Source: Coprococcus eutactus
Lineage (GTDB): Bacteria > Bacillota > Clostridia > Lachnospirales > Lachnospiraceae
Reading direction: 5' to 3'
DNA length: 64,000 nt
Assembly (NCBI RefSeq): GCF_025149915.1
Contig: NZ_CP102278.1
Coordinates: forward strand, 1,782,001 to 1,846,000
The number at the start of each line of letters is the position of its first letter. The stretch's first letter is position 1. The notes under the pieces are model-generated. The model worked only from the letters and a program-made list of their open reading frames with translations, searched no databases and had not been told where the DNA came from. Both the position numbers and the translations under genes were made by a program. This document shows positions 26,751 through 35,883 of the stretch, one piece after another.

Positions 26751-27398
26751 TTAAATAGGTGATTTCTCATATTCTCTCTTTTTCTGCCTATCAATTAAAA
26801 AATCTATCAGCACAGCAGAAAATGCAACTATTATTCCAATGAGAATATAATAAAATCCTTCTGCCCTAACAACATCAATCCAAGGTTCATCACTATATGC
26901 CATAAACGCGACTGCAACAATGGCAGCTGAAAAAGGGAAAAAAAAGAAAGATATTGCTGAAAACAATATCAATTGGATCCTTGCCCTTGCAATTGCTATT
27001 AAAACTGCGGTAATTATAAAAATAATATATATACATCGTATAAATGAATCACTATTTATACATAAAGAATAATCTACATTTCCAGCTTCATCTAAAAAAG
27101 ATATTACCGGCGTATCCATAAATGCAAACAAAGACAATGACACGATAATTACTAATCCTAAATAGACCGTAAAACTCCTATTTTTGTATGGCGTACGCTC
27201 TATGCAATCTTTTCCTCCAATAAATGTATGATCCTTTATCTTCTGATTACTTTCCGAATACTTATTATTTTTGAATCCTCCAACATTCATATCTTTAATC
27301 TGTGAAATTTTTTCCTCTGTCCAAACGACACCCTCACAAATAATACACTTTCCGTTTCCCATTCTGTTCAAGCTCCCACATCGCTCGCATCTAATCAT
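26751..27398 (-). CDS. Zinc-ribbon membrane protein
   Basis: 215 residues from ATG 27398 (AGGGG nine bases upstream); an ATG three codons earlier abuts the RBS. An N-terminal zinc ribbon CERCGSLNRMGNGKCIIC is followed by a linker and about four to five hydrophobic segments (FTVYLGLVIIVSLSLFAF, IYIIFIITAVLIAIA, AISFFFFPFSAAIVAVAFMAY, FYYILIGIIVAFSAVLIDFLI). Unknown function. Probably membrane partner in the NACHT/TIR operon. Confidence 0.7.
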   Translation of the reverse strand: MIRCERCGSLNRMGNGKCIICEGVVWTEEKISQIKDMNVGGFKNNKYSESNQKIKDHTFIGGKDCIERTPYKNRSFTVYLGLVIIVSLSLFAFMDTPVISFLDEAGNVDYSLCINSDSFIRCIYIIFIITAVLIAIARARIQLILFSAISFFFFPFSAAIVAVAFMAYSDEPWIDVVRAEGFYYILIGIIVAFSAVLIDFLIDRQKKREYEKSPI

Positions 27399-27777
27399 TA
27401 ACGTCATCCCCTTGTATATCTATTTGTAACATATAATCTAAATGCTTGTTATATTTTTTTACTATCAAAAATTTTAAAATATATCCGATAACCAAATTGA
27501 TTACCAATAGACAAATAGCGAACAATGCTACTGTTCCTATTAAATCATTCATTCTTATTATACTGCTTGTAATTTCTTTTGCTCCCAATACAGCTGTACG
27601 CCTATGATTAACGTAATAATAATTAATTATACTGTATAATATCAATAATACGGATGCAACATAAAACATACCTCTACTAACAATAGAGCTTGTTTTATAT
27701 ATTTTATCTTTTTTTTGCCTTTTCATGTTATGCTCAGCAACTATCTCCTTGTACACTTTATCTCCATCAGAATTCAT
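27391..27777 (-). CDS. Small membrane protein
   Basis: 128 residues from ATG 27777, overlapping the NACHT gene end by 11 bases; TTG four codons earlier is a possible alternative. Two hydrophobic segments (GMFYVASVLLILYSIINYYYV and GTVALFAICLLVINLVIGYIL) flank a loop; the N-terminal part is basic (EHNMKRQKKDKIYK). No family recognised. Overlaps both neighbours, so it is co-translated with them. Confidence 0.65.
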   Translation of the reverse strand: MNSDGDKVYKEIVAEHNMKRQKKDKIYKTSSIVSRGMFYVASVLLILYSIINYYYVNHRRTAVLGAKEITSSIIRMNDLIGTVALFAICLLVINLVIGYILKFLIVKKYNKHLDYMLQIDIQGDDVND

Positions 27778-30763
27778 ATGAAAAATCAACTCCCTCGTAA
27801 TTATTATTTATCCATTGGCTTATATTAGATATTTTTTCCTTCAATTCTATAATTTGTTCTGTTAATGAACCGTTATCATTTAACCTTTTATATATTTGAG
27901 CCAAATTCCCATAAGCTCTCATCAAGATCATATAATTATTCAGCGATGGGATGTCGGTCGACAATTTAACGCAATAATTCACATTGTCTGCAGCAGTTCT
28001 ACCAGCTTGCTCTAATTCTCCTTTTTCCTCATATGCCTTCACTATAACAAAGTAAGAACGAAACAAATCATAGTAGTTTGATAAATGATTTATGTATATT
28101 TCTTTTGCCTTTAAACCAATTTTTATTATTCTGTCAAAATCCGGTTGATCATGTTGAAGCATCAGCTTACACATGGATACATAGTTTTCATACAACCTAT
28201 GATATATATCTTCCTTATTATCGTCCAATCCATTCTTTATTTTATCGAAATTTTCAATTACAGCCTTTTTTATAAAGTTCTCTGCATTCCTATAATCTTC
28301 TACTTTCATATATAAGTTACCAAGAATATCGTACAATTCTGCGATATATGCTTTATTTGTTTTCTCAGAGTACATTGCAGCTATTCTTGTTTCATAAAAA
28401 AAGCTATTGTTCTTTCCTAATTTCTCAAATAAGCTTAAAGCCAATTCAGCATAATAAATCCCTTGCCACAATTCCTTCTTATTCTTACAATAATTTAGGT
28501 AACATCGTGCCAAAACCATGTAGCTTATAGAAATAGCTCTTATACCCGTCTCGATTAACATATCTTTATGCCATATTTCCTTATAGGAAAACATACCTAG
28601 CAACCGATAAATATAATAAATTATACGCATATTATTTCTGAAAAATAGTGTACTTCCTTCAAGTCCAAAGTAATCATACACATCCTTTATTAGGAGTTGA
28701 TAAAAACGATTTATCTTTTTCAAACTAAAAGCATTCATCTTCCTGCTTTTTATAACCTGTTGATTCAAATATCTCAAAAAATCGTCCGTATTTTCATAAT
28801 TCTTTATTTCATATTCAACTATCTGTAGCATAAGCGAATCGTCATCTGCTAATACTATATCGTTAAGTTGAGAAAACAGCTCCTGCGCAGTTCTGTACAT
28901 ACTTTCAGAGACTTGTTCGTCTTTCTGATATACGGCATCTATAGTTTTATTTATGTACTCACAAATCATCTCTGCGTTTTCACATTCTTCAGCTATTGAG
29001 ATTGTATCAGCAACACGAACTGTATCATCCAAGGGTAATGTTTCAAAATATTCAATCATCTCTATACGCAATTTCTCCGCGCGATTACACTTTTCTCGTA
29101 CCTCTGTCCGAAAACTCTTATGCATAAAATCATATCGTCCATCTTCTCTTATCAGGATATACGGTTTTGCAAGCTTTACAAATCTGGACATATCCAATTC
29201 AGACCATTTAATATTCTCATGGTATATGCTAACTAAATTCTCAATATCCGAAGTCCTTAGCCCTCCGGATGAAAGTGCAATATAATCTATAGCAAGCTGT
29301 ATAAAGTCTTCATTTATTCTCATTGCTATATTGGAGAGCAAATACGCGCCCACATTTTGTGGCAAACTTCTTATATATGCAATTTGGTATTCGTTAATAG
29401 CCGCCATGCCATTATCCAATTTGTCTATTGCTCTTATCTGTTCAAAATCACTATGCCCAAGCATCATCATTATATTGTACACAATGCTTAAGTATAATGG
29501 CTCATTGGAACGATTCTGATTTAATATCTCCTGGATTACTTTGTCACTTAATCTATTCGAAACACTTTCTCTTATTTTATCTATTACATTCTTTTTTTCA
29601 GATTCTTTCATACCTTTCAACATAATTTGTTTAATCGGGCGACCTGGTATATATTTCGGTGTATATGACAGAACAAATTTTATGTTTGAAGGTATATATC
29701 TAAACGCGCTAACCATGTCCTGTCCAAGCTGTAGAAGTTGATCTGCACCATCTATGAAAATAAGCAGTCTTCGTTTTTCAAATCCAAATCTAAACAAATA
29801 CGAATTAAGAACACTTATACTGTCTCTTTCTTGAATATCCGGCATATATCCAAAATTGGTCTCAAAAAAAGCATTTAAATAATATATGACTCCATATACA
29901 GTAGAACTATTCTTTGTAATGCCGCAAAAAACAGGAATAACTATAGTGCTATTTCCTCCATAGTTGTAAGCGAGTTGGCTGATAAATGTACTCTTTCCCA
30001 TTCCTGGTTCTCCTACAATCCCCAGTATTCTATGATTTGAATTTAATCCATTATTTACCAGTTTTTCCAAATCTGGTCTTGCCCCGTATTGTATATACTT
30101 TTGCCTTGCATAATTCCAATGTTGCCTTTGCTCCCGATCAAACAATGACAATCCTTTATATTGGGATAATCTATCACTTATTTTTTCTTTTATATCAAAA
30201 AGAACCTTCTCTTTGAACGCATCAAATTTCAATCCTGATCCCGTCCAATGTGCCTGATACGTATATGTCTGATTTGGAAATAATTCTTTTATTCTTTGTT
30301 TCAAACGTTTAAGCTTGCTAGCACTGTCTGTATCTTCGCTTTCATATTCCGGTGGAATTATGCCATCCAACTCCCTAAAATAGAATAATGCATTAGGATT
30401 ATTTCTTGCCAATGCCCCATACTGTATCTCAAGCTCAGTAACACTTTTATCATAGTACTCCGCCTGTAAATCTATATCGCTTACATACTTTTTGTCCGGT
30501 ACCCAACCATATCTATTTCCAAGAAGGACAACCATATATGGATTACAACGCTCAATTTCATCCAAACATACAGACAAAATTTTCTTTGAACCTTCTACTT
30601 CATCATATCCTGTAGTGTCAATGCCCCAGCGTAAGTCACACAATTCTACTTGCTCACCATATTGAGACGCATACTCATTCAACTCAGGAACTATTTCGTC
30701 ATGAAGAATATCGCGTTCATAATCCATATCTTTAAATGTACTTGACACGAAAATTTTTATCAT
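27767..30763 (-). CDS. DUF4062-NACHT-TPR STAND ATPase
   Basis: 998 residues from ATG 30763 (TGGGGGA six bases upstream). DUF4062 at 1-110 (MIKIFVSSTFKDMDYERDIL ... ELCDLRWGID), a TIR-related fold. NACHT ATPase at about 225-480: Walker A GEPGMGKST at 251-259 and Walker B LLIFIDGADQ at 333-342. Winged-helix and helical repeats resembling TPRs follow to the end. DUF4062-NACHT-repeat proteins resemble TEP1/NPHP3-type signalling ATPases, and bacterial NACHT proteins are known anti-phage sensors. First of a five-gene leftward operon with a double TIR protein at its end, suggesting sensor and effector. Probably expressed from the promoter at 31141-31169 through a long leader. Confidence 0.9.
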   Translation of the reverse strand: MIKIFVSSTFKDMDYERDILHDEIVPELNEYASQYGEQVELCDLRWGIDTTGYDEVEGSKKILSVCLDEIERCNPYMVVLLGNRYGWVPDKKYVSDIDLQAEYYDKSVTELEIQYGALARNNPNALFYFRELDGIIPPEYESEDTDSASKLKRLKQRIKELFPNQTYTYQAHWTGSGLKFDAFKEKVLFDIKEKISDRLSQYKGLSLFDREQRQHWNYARQKYIQYGARPDLEKLVNNGLNSNHRILGIVGEPGMGKSTFISQLAYNYGGNSTIVIPVFCGITKNSSTVYGVIYYLNAFFETNFGYMPDIQERDSISVLNSYLFRFGFEKRRLLIFIDGADQLLQLGQDMVSAFRYIPSNIKFVLSYTPKYIPGRPIKQIMLKGMKESEKKNVIDKIRESVSNRLSDKVIQEILNQNRSNEPLYLSIVYNIMMMLGHSDFEQIRAIDKLDNGMAAINEYQIAYIRSLPQNVGAYLLSNIAMRINEDFIQLAIDYIALSSGGLRTSDIENLVSIYHENIKWSELDMSRFVKLAKPYILIREDGRYDFMHKSFRTEVREKCNRAEKLRIEMIEYFETLPLDDTVRVADTISIAEECENAEMICEYINKTIDAVYQKDEQVSESMYRTAQELFSQLNDIVLADDDSLMLQIVEYEIKNYENTDDFLRYLNQQVIKSRKMNAFSLKKINRFYQLLIKDVYDYFGLEGSTLFFRNNMRIIYYIYRLLGMFSYKEIWHKDMLIETGIRAISISYMVLARCYLNYCKNKKELWQGIYYAELALSLFEKLGKNNSFFYETRIAAMYSEKTNKAYIAELYDILGNLYMKVEDYRNAENFIKKAVIENFDKIKNGLDDNKEDIYHRLYENYVSMCKLMLQHDQPDFDRIIKIGLKAKEIYINHLSNYYDLFRSYFVIVKAYEEKGELEQAGRTAADNVNYCVKLSTDIPSLNNYMILMRAYGNLAQIYKRLNDNGSLTEQIIELKEKISNISQWINNNYEGVDFSYEF

Positions 30764-30790
30764 ATGTATCCCCCACATCTTAAGCAATCC

Positions 30791-30815
30791 ATTAATTGCC
30801 GAATCGGCAATTAAT
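30791..30815. promoter_or_regulatory. Perfect palindrome upstream of NACHT gene
   Basis: ATTAATTGCCGA, one central base, then its exact complement (12+1+12). It lies 28 bases before the NACHT ATG. Perfect dyads of this length are typical operators for dimeric repressors, though it could also fold in the leader RNA. No regulator gene is adjacent. Confidence 0.55.
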
Positions 30816-31140
30816 ATATCACTAATATTTTGCACTTTCCCAGAATTACTTCCCTCTATCCAAGTATTCCTCCCGATTCTGGTGGAATGCTACCTATTGT
30901 ATTCATTATTTGCCGATATATATTTTTTAACATGTACATTTGTTTCTACCTTGTATATCTGTACTTGCCAGGGAAATATCGCATGAAAGATAATATTTTC
31001 GCATTGATATCCTTGTGAAAGAATATCCTTCCGCAGAAAATCCACTTTGATATTCATAAGAGACATAATAGACAATCTTTGTAGTTTTTATTCAAAATCC
31101 AGTCGCTCCCCAGCATATTCTGTCGTTTTTTGACAAATAA

Positions 31141-31169
31141 ATTATAACATTTTGCCTACTTATTGACAA
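31141..31169 (-). promoter_or_regulatory. Sigma-A type promoter facing the NACHT operon
   Basis: On the minus strand TTGTCA (31169-31164), 17-base spacer, TATAAT (31146-31141). The start would lie near 31133, giving a leader of about 370 bases before ATG 30763. The 534-base gap 30764-31297 otherwise holds only AT-rich sequence, the palindrome at 30791 and a short direct repeat (CTAACTCATCGC, 31183-31210). Confidence 0.6.
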
Positions 31170-31297
31170 TAAATATATCTGCTTAACTCATCGCCTAACT
31201 CATCGCAACCTTGGTGCCATGCACTGAATATTTATTTTCCATCAAAATATTGACATTAAATACTAAAAATATCATTTTCAATTTTTTATTCCACGTT

Positions 31298-31867
31298 TTA
31301 CCATAAATCAATCAACGGTCCACACATCTTCTTATAGTAACTGCGACTTCCCGGCTCCTTATCTTCATCCAATACTCTCATCTTGCGAATACGTCGATTG
31401 GTAATTCTGCCAGTATCTTTATACATGGTTTTACTTGTTGAAATAGCACATCCGCATTTGCAATACTTAATGCTCCCATGATATACACGGATGTCGCCAC
31501 AAGCAGAGCGATAGGTATGCGTATATGGATTAAACCAATATCTATCAATGTACGAAACAAACGTCCCAAAATAATCAAAGTCAAATCCATGATAATCAAT
31601 ATATGACGCATTCATCACCCTTGCCCCATAAACCTTTGATAAATCAAGTCGCGGATTCCACGACAAAAACTGTCTATACATTTTCTTTTTATGCAATCTC
31701 TTTCTAACCCATGCATTCTCCCGTGACTTCCTTATAAGACAATCTTCTTCATGCAAAACGTGACCAAATGCCTCTATGTCATCGGACATATACTTCTCAA
31801 TGAAATCAGTATTGCTCTCCATATCAATAAGTGCCTCTTCCATCTCCCAGTTGTAGCAATCGTTCAT
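31298..31867 (-). CDS. Hypothetical protein with Cys-rich segment, 189 aa
   Basis: Start at ATG 31867 (AAGGTG upstream) rather than an ATG eight codons earlier. N-terminal part is acidic (MNDCYNWEMEEALIDMES), the middle basic (RKRLHKKKMYRQFL) and aromatic-rich (YHGFDFDYFGTF); a KYCKCGCAIS cluster near residue 140 may bind metal, and the end is basic. I recognise no family. Not co-transcribed with the NACHT operon in an obvious way, being more than 500 bases upstream. Possibly a mobile-element gene. Confidence 0.6.
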   Translation of the reverse strand: MNDCYNWEMEEALIDMESNTDFIEKYMSDDIEAFGHVLHEEDCLIRKSRENAWVRKRLHKKKMYRQFLSWNPRLDLSKVYGARVMNASYIDYHGFDFDYFGTFVSYIDRYWFNPYTHTYRSACGDIRVYHGSIKYCKCGCAISTSKTMYKDTGRITNRRIRKMRVLDEDKEPGSRSYYKKMCGPLIDLW

Positions 31868-31999
31868 GTAAATCACCTTCCTCGTTATCATCTAAGTAAA
31901 GTATAGACTGTGTATTAATGAATTTTTTCAGGGGAAAAGAAATCTCAAACATAGATTTTAACAACTGCAAATAAAGAATTCTCAAAAAGCACATGTTTT

Positions 32000-32433
32000 C
32001 TACATTTTCCTGTTGAACCTTCTGAGCCTGTTGTCCGGATTCTCCTGAAGCTCCAAATCCCTCAAAATGTCCTTCTGCGTCAGTTCCTCCGCTTCGTGCT
32101 GCGCCTGCTTCTGTGCCAGATTGTTCAGCTACACAGCTTTCTCCGCCAGATACGCCTCCGCTGTCGGCAGATAGGTTTCAAGCGTTCCGGTCTTTCCATC
32201 CGTGATTGCGTTGATGTCAATCTTCGTTGGCGGAAAGAAGGCTGCTCTCGGAATAACGCTTCGGCGGTTTGGTGAAATGCTCCGTAAGTATCTGCCGTGT
32301 CAGGCTTTGTCTTAAAATAATCGCAGAGATTATTCTCATAAACCTTGTATCCCTCACTTATCACGTGCTTTCCGCCTGCTGTGAAATCCCCGCCTCCGCA
32401 GGACAAAATAACCTTTGCCGAACCGTATTCCAT
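32000..32433 (-). pseudogene. Degenerate conjugative-element remnant, TopB-like
   Basis: The first frame reads MEYGSAKVILSCGGGDFTAGGKH then VISEGYKVYENNL, like the C-terminal part of element-borne topoisomerase III (the FTA-GK-V pattern). After about 32220 the sense switches frame to KTGTLETYLPTAEAYLAEKA, hits TAG near 32131, and resumes LNNLAQKQAQHEAEELTQKD to a stop at 32000. Frameshifts and stops show decay. Base composition is richer in GC than the island around it. Probably marks the former edge of an integrated element. Confidence 0.45.
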
Positions 32434-32497
32434 CGGTGCTGTTGTCGCTACAAGGGGCCTCGCCGCAACAAGATAAAGTATTTTGTATAAAATAAAA

Positions 32498-32528
32498 GGA
32501 CTCTATCTCTTAGTTAGAGATAGAATCC
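32498..32528. terminator. Stem-loop terminator
   Basis: GGACTCTATCTCT pairs with AGAGATAGAATCC across a short loop (one mismatch), followed on the plus side by TTAGAAAA and on the minus side by TTTTATTTTATAC. It may be the second of two terminators closing the ppdK transcript. Confidence 0.55.
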
Positions 32529-32541
32529 TTAGAAAACCCAA

Positions 32542-32579
32542 TAAAAAAGGGGAAAACCCAATATTTGGAATTTTCCCCT
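32542..32579 (-). terminator. Rho-independent terminator of ppdK
   Basis: AGGGGAAAA (32548-32556) pairs with TTTTCCCCT (32571-32579); on the minus strand the stem is followed by TTTTTT. It lies about 140 bases after the ppdK stop. The interval 32580-32720 has no convincing gene. Confidence 0.85.
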
Positions 32580-32720
32580 AACTATCAAAGATAGATTTTA
32601 TAAACGAAATCCTTAAAACGGTTCGCTTTCGTGTACTCCGGACGATGTGTCATGAAATCATTAACATCAGCTCTGGTAATCAGAAATTCCGTGAAGTACA
32701 TATAGTTGTAATCTACTTTT

Positions 32721-35357
32721 CTACTTGTTAGCGATTGCAGCCTGAGCAGCAGCAAGTCTAGCAATAGGTACTCTGAATGGTGAACATGATACATAATCAA
32801 GACCAATCTTGTGGCAGAACTCAACTGATGAAGGATCTCCACCGTGCTCACCACAGATACCGATGTGAAGCTTTGGATTAACTGGCTTACCAAGCTTAAC
32901 TGCCATATCCATGAGCTTACCAACACCTGTCTGATCAAGCTTAGCAAATGGATCGTTCTCGAAGATCTTAGCATCATAGTAAGCATTTAAGAACTTACCA
33001 GCATCATCTCTTGAGAATCCGAATGTCATCTGTGTAAGGTCGTTTGTACCGAAGCAGAAGAAGTCAGCTTCCTTAGCGATCTCATCAGCTGTAAGAGCTG
33101 CTCTTGGGATCTCGATCATTGTACCAACCTCATACTTAAGATCTACGCCAGCAGCAGCGATCTCAGCGTCAGCTGTCTCAACAACTACCTTCTTAACGTA
33201 CTTAAGCTCCTTAACCTCACATACAAGTGGGATCATGATCTCTGGCTCAACTGTCCAATCTGGATGCTCCTTCTGAACCTCGATTGCTGCACGGATAACA
33301 GCCTTTGTCTGCATCTTAGCGATCTCTGGATATGTTACAGCAAGACGGCATCCTCTGTGACCCATCATAGGGTTGAACTCATGGAGTGAGTTGCAAAGTG
33401 CCTTAATCTCCTCAACGCTCTTGTTCTTAGCAGCAGCAAGCTTCTCAATGTCAGCCTCCTCTGTTGGAACGAACTCATGAAGAGGTGGATCCAGGAATCT
33501 GATAGTAACTGGGTTACCCTCAAGTGCCTCATAAAGAGCCTTGAAGTCTCCCTGCTGATATGGAAGGATCTTATTAAGAGCTTCCTCTCTCTCTTCTACT
33601 GTATCAGAGCAGATCATCTCACGGAATGCTGCGATTCTCTCTGGATCAAAGAACATATGCTCTGTACGGCAAAGACCGATACCCTCTGCACCAAGCTCAC
33701 GTGCCTTCTTAGCATCTGCTGGTGTATCTGCATTTGTTCTAACCTTAAGTGTTCTATACTTATCAGCCCATGCCATAACACGGCCGAATGTTCCTGCGAT
33801 CTGAGCATCAACTGTCTTGATAACTCCATCGTAAATGTTACCTGTTGTACCATCGATTGAGATGTAATCTCCCTCATGGAATTCCTTGCCAGCGAGTGTG
33901 AACTTCTTGTTCTCCTCGTCCATAACGATATCGCCACAACCTGATACACAGCATGTACCCATACCACGGGCAACAACTGCAGCGTGTGATGTCATACCAC
34001 CACGAACTGTAAGAATACCCTGTGCTGACTTCATACCTGTGATATCCTCTGGTGAAGTCTCAAGACGTACAAGAACTACCTTCTCGCCTCTAGCTGCCCA
34101 TGCCTCAGCATCGTCAGCTGTGAATACAACCTTACCACAAGCAGCACCTGGTGAAGCGCCAAGTCCCTTGCCCATTGGTGTAGCTGCCTTAAGAGCTGCT
34201 GCATCAAACTGTGGGTGAAGAAGTGTATCAAGGTTACGAGGATCGATCATTGCAACTGCCTCTTCCTCTGTCTTATGTCCCTCATCAACAAGGTCACAAG
34301 CGATCTGAAGAGCTGCCTGAGCTGTTCTCTTACCATTTCTACACTGAAGCATGTAAAGCTTCTTGTTCTCAACTGTGAACTCCATATCCTGCATATCATG
34401 GTAGTGATTCTCAAGAGTCTCACAAACCTTAATGAACTCTGCATAAGCATCTGGGAACTCCTGCTCCATCTGAGCGATTGGCATTGGTGTACGAACACCG
34501 GCAACAACGTCCTCGCCCTGTGCATTGATAAGGAACTCACCCATAAGCTTCTTCTCACCTGTTGCAGGGTCACGAGTAAATGCAACACCTGTACCAGACT
34601 CATTGTTCAAGTTACCGAATACCATAGGCATTACGTTAACTGCTGTACCCCATGAATAAGGGATATCGTTGTCTCTTCTGTATACGTTCGCACGTGGGTT
34701 ATCCCATGAACGGAATACAGCCTCGATAGCTAACTTTAACTGCTCAACTGGGTCTGAAGGGAAATCTGTTCCTAACTGGTTCTTGTACTCTGCCTTGAAC
34801 TGCTCAGCAAGTGTCTTGAGATCCTGTGCTGTAAGCTCTACATCGAACTTAACACCCTTCTCTTCCTTCATCTTGTCGATGAGCTGCTCGAAGTACTTCT
34901 TACCAACTTCCATAACAACGTCTGAGAACATCTGGATGAAACGTCTGTATGAATCGTATACGAAACGCTCGAATGCTGGATCTGGGTTGTGTGCTATCAT
35001 AGCAGCAACAACGTCATCGTTAAGACCAAGGTTAAGGATTGTATCCATCATACCTGGCATAGATGCTCTTGCACCTGAACGAACTGATACAAGTAATGGA
35101 TTCTCAAGATCTCCGAACTTCTTGCCGTTGATCTCCTCCATCTTCTTAACGCCATCCATAGCCTGAGCCATGATCTCGTCATTGATCTTACGGCCATCCT
35201 CATAGTACTGAGTACAAGCCTCTGTTGTAATTGTGAAACCCTGTGGAACTGGAAGACCAATTGCTGTCATCTCAGCAAGGTTTGCACCCTTACCACCGAG
35301 AAGATTACGCATGGTCATGTCGCCTTCGCTAAACATATAAACCCACTTGTTTGCCAT
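32721..35357 (-). CDS. ppdK: Pyruvate, phosphate dikinase
   Basis: 878 residues from ATG 35357 (GGAGGT upstream), the usual length. Interconverts pyruvate, ATP and phosphate with PEP, AMP and pyrophosphate in glycolysis or gluconeogenesis of anaerobes. N-terminal nucleotide-binding domain (LLGGKGANLAEMT); swivelling phosphohistidine domain with GGMTSHAAVVARGMG (catalytic His); C-terminal TIM barrel with CRTEHMFF, MGHRGCRLA and GICGEHGGDPSSV (catalytic Cys). Monocistronic with its own promoter and terminator. Confidence 0.98.
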   Translation of the reverse strand: MANKWVYMFSEGDMTMRNLLGGKGANLAEMTAIGLPVPQGFTITTEACTQYYEDGRKINDEIMAQAMDGVKKMEEINGKKFGDLENPLLVSVRSGARASMPGMMDTILNLGLNDDVVAAMIAHNPDPAFERFVYDSYRRFIQMFSDVVMEVGKKYFEQLIDKMKEEKGVKFDVELTAQDLKTLAEQFKAEYKNQLGTDFPSDPVEQLKLAIEAVFRSWDNPRANVYRRDNDIPYSWGTAVNVMPMVFGNLNNESGTGVAFTRDPATGEKKLMGEFLINAQGEDVVAGVRTPMPIAQMEQEFPDAYAEFIKVCETLENHYHDMQDMEFTVENKKLYMLQCRNGKRTAQAALQIACDLVDEGHKTEEEAVAMIDPRNLDTLLHPQFDAAALKAATPMGKGLGASPGAACGKVVFTADDAEAWAARGEKVVLVRLETSPEDITGMKSAQGILTVRGGMTSHAAVVARGMGTCCVSGCGDIVMDEENKKFTLAGKEFHEGDYISIDGTTGNIYDGVIKTVDAQIAGTFGRVMAWADKYRTLKVRTNADTPADAKKARELGAEGIGLCRTEHMFFDPERIAAFREMICSDTVEEREEALNKILPYQQGDFKALYEALEGNPVTIRFLDPPLHEFVPTEEADIEKLAAAKNKSVEEIKALCNSLHEFNPMMGHRGCRLAVTYPEIAKMQTKAVIRAAIEVQKEHPDWTVEPEIMIPLVCEVKELKYVKKVVVETADAEIAAAGVDLKYEVGTMIEIPRAALTADEIAKEADFFCFGTNDLTQMTFGFSRDDAGKFLNAYYDAKIFENDPFAKLDQTGVGKLMDMAVKLGKPVNPKLHIGICGEHGGDPSSVEFCHKIGLDYVSCSPFRVPIARLAAAQAAIANK

Positions 35358-35433
35358 TTGTTTGTTACCTCCTACGTAAACTTTATATTTCATGGTGTGA
35401 AGTCCCCGTGAAGTCTCCACACACGCTAGACTG

Positions 35434-35461
35434 ATTATAACATATATGTCAACATTAGCAA
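35434..35461 (-). promoter_or_regulatory. Probable ppdK promoter
   Basis: On the minus strand TTGCTA (35461-35456), 16-base spacer, TATAAT (35439-35434), about 77 bases before the ppdK ATG. In the leader, GTGAAGTC-type sequence occurs twice (35397-35416). Confidence 0.5.
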
Positions 35462-35475
35462 ACTCTTTTTTCTAT

Positions 35476-35671
35476 ATTTTGTGGCAACTGTTCAGAGCCA
35501 AGCAAAATTTCATAAAACAGGTGTAAAATGCTTGCATTTTTAAGACTGTTTTTGAAATTTTATTTAGCGGATACGCCACACCGACGAAATGCGTAGCATT
35601 TTGGAGGTTGGCTCTGAACAGTTACATTTAGTGTATCTTTTTTGTTTTTTACGCCTATATTGCCACAAAAT
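35476..35671. repeat. Nested inverted-repeat element, about 196 bp
   Basis: Outer arms ATTTTGTGGCAA (35476-35487) and TTGCCACAAAAT (35660-35671) enclose inner 16-bp perfect arms AACTGTTCAGAGCCAA (35486-35501) and TTGGCTCTGAACAGTT (35608-35623). Between them are smaller hairpins such as AAATGC-GTA-GCATTT. It has no gene. It lies between ectB-like and ppdK genes. It looks like a MITE-type insertion or a large structured RNA. Confidence 0.6.
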
Positions 35672-35754
35672 TATCTCCTTTTGAGCAAATTTATTCGTAA
35701 AGATACAATTTCCAAATTGGCAAACCGCCCGCACAACCATATCCACCCACAAAA

Positions 35755-35786
35755 AACATAGGCTGCGGAATGCCGCAGCCTATGTT
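35755..35786 (-). terminator. Terminator of ectB-like gene
   Basis: AACATAGGCTGCGG and CCGCAGCCTATGTT form a perfect 14-bp stem with a four-base loop; on the minus strand it is followed by TTTT. About 100 bases past the aminotransferase stop. Confidence 0.85.
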
Positions 35787-35883
35787 TAACTTTATATCAT
35801 GTCGCCTATCGGCTTCATGTGGGTATTCACATTATATCAGTCTTGCGCAATTACAACTGTCACAATGCTCATTAAATTACAAA

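Noticed and set aside
30890..31075. 61-residue minus-strand frame in the NACHT leader
   Set aside because: No ribosome-binding site and no recognisable features; the region is better read as a long leader.
32585..32720. Small frame ending FKDFVYKIYL after ppdK
   Set aside because: No RBS and it sits in the ppdK 3' region; could be a gene tail remnant but nothing supports expression.
33477..35166. Several plus-strand frames of 110-165 codons opposite ppdK
   Set aside because: Cys/Ser-rich antisense shadows of a well-conserved enzyme; none has a convincing start.
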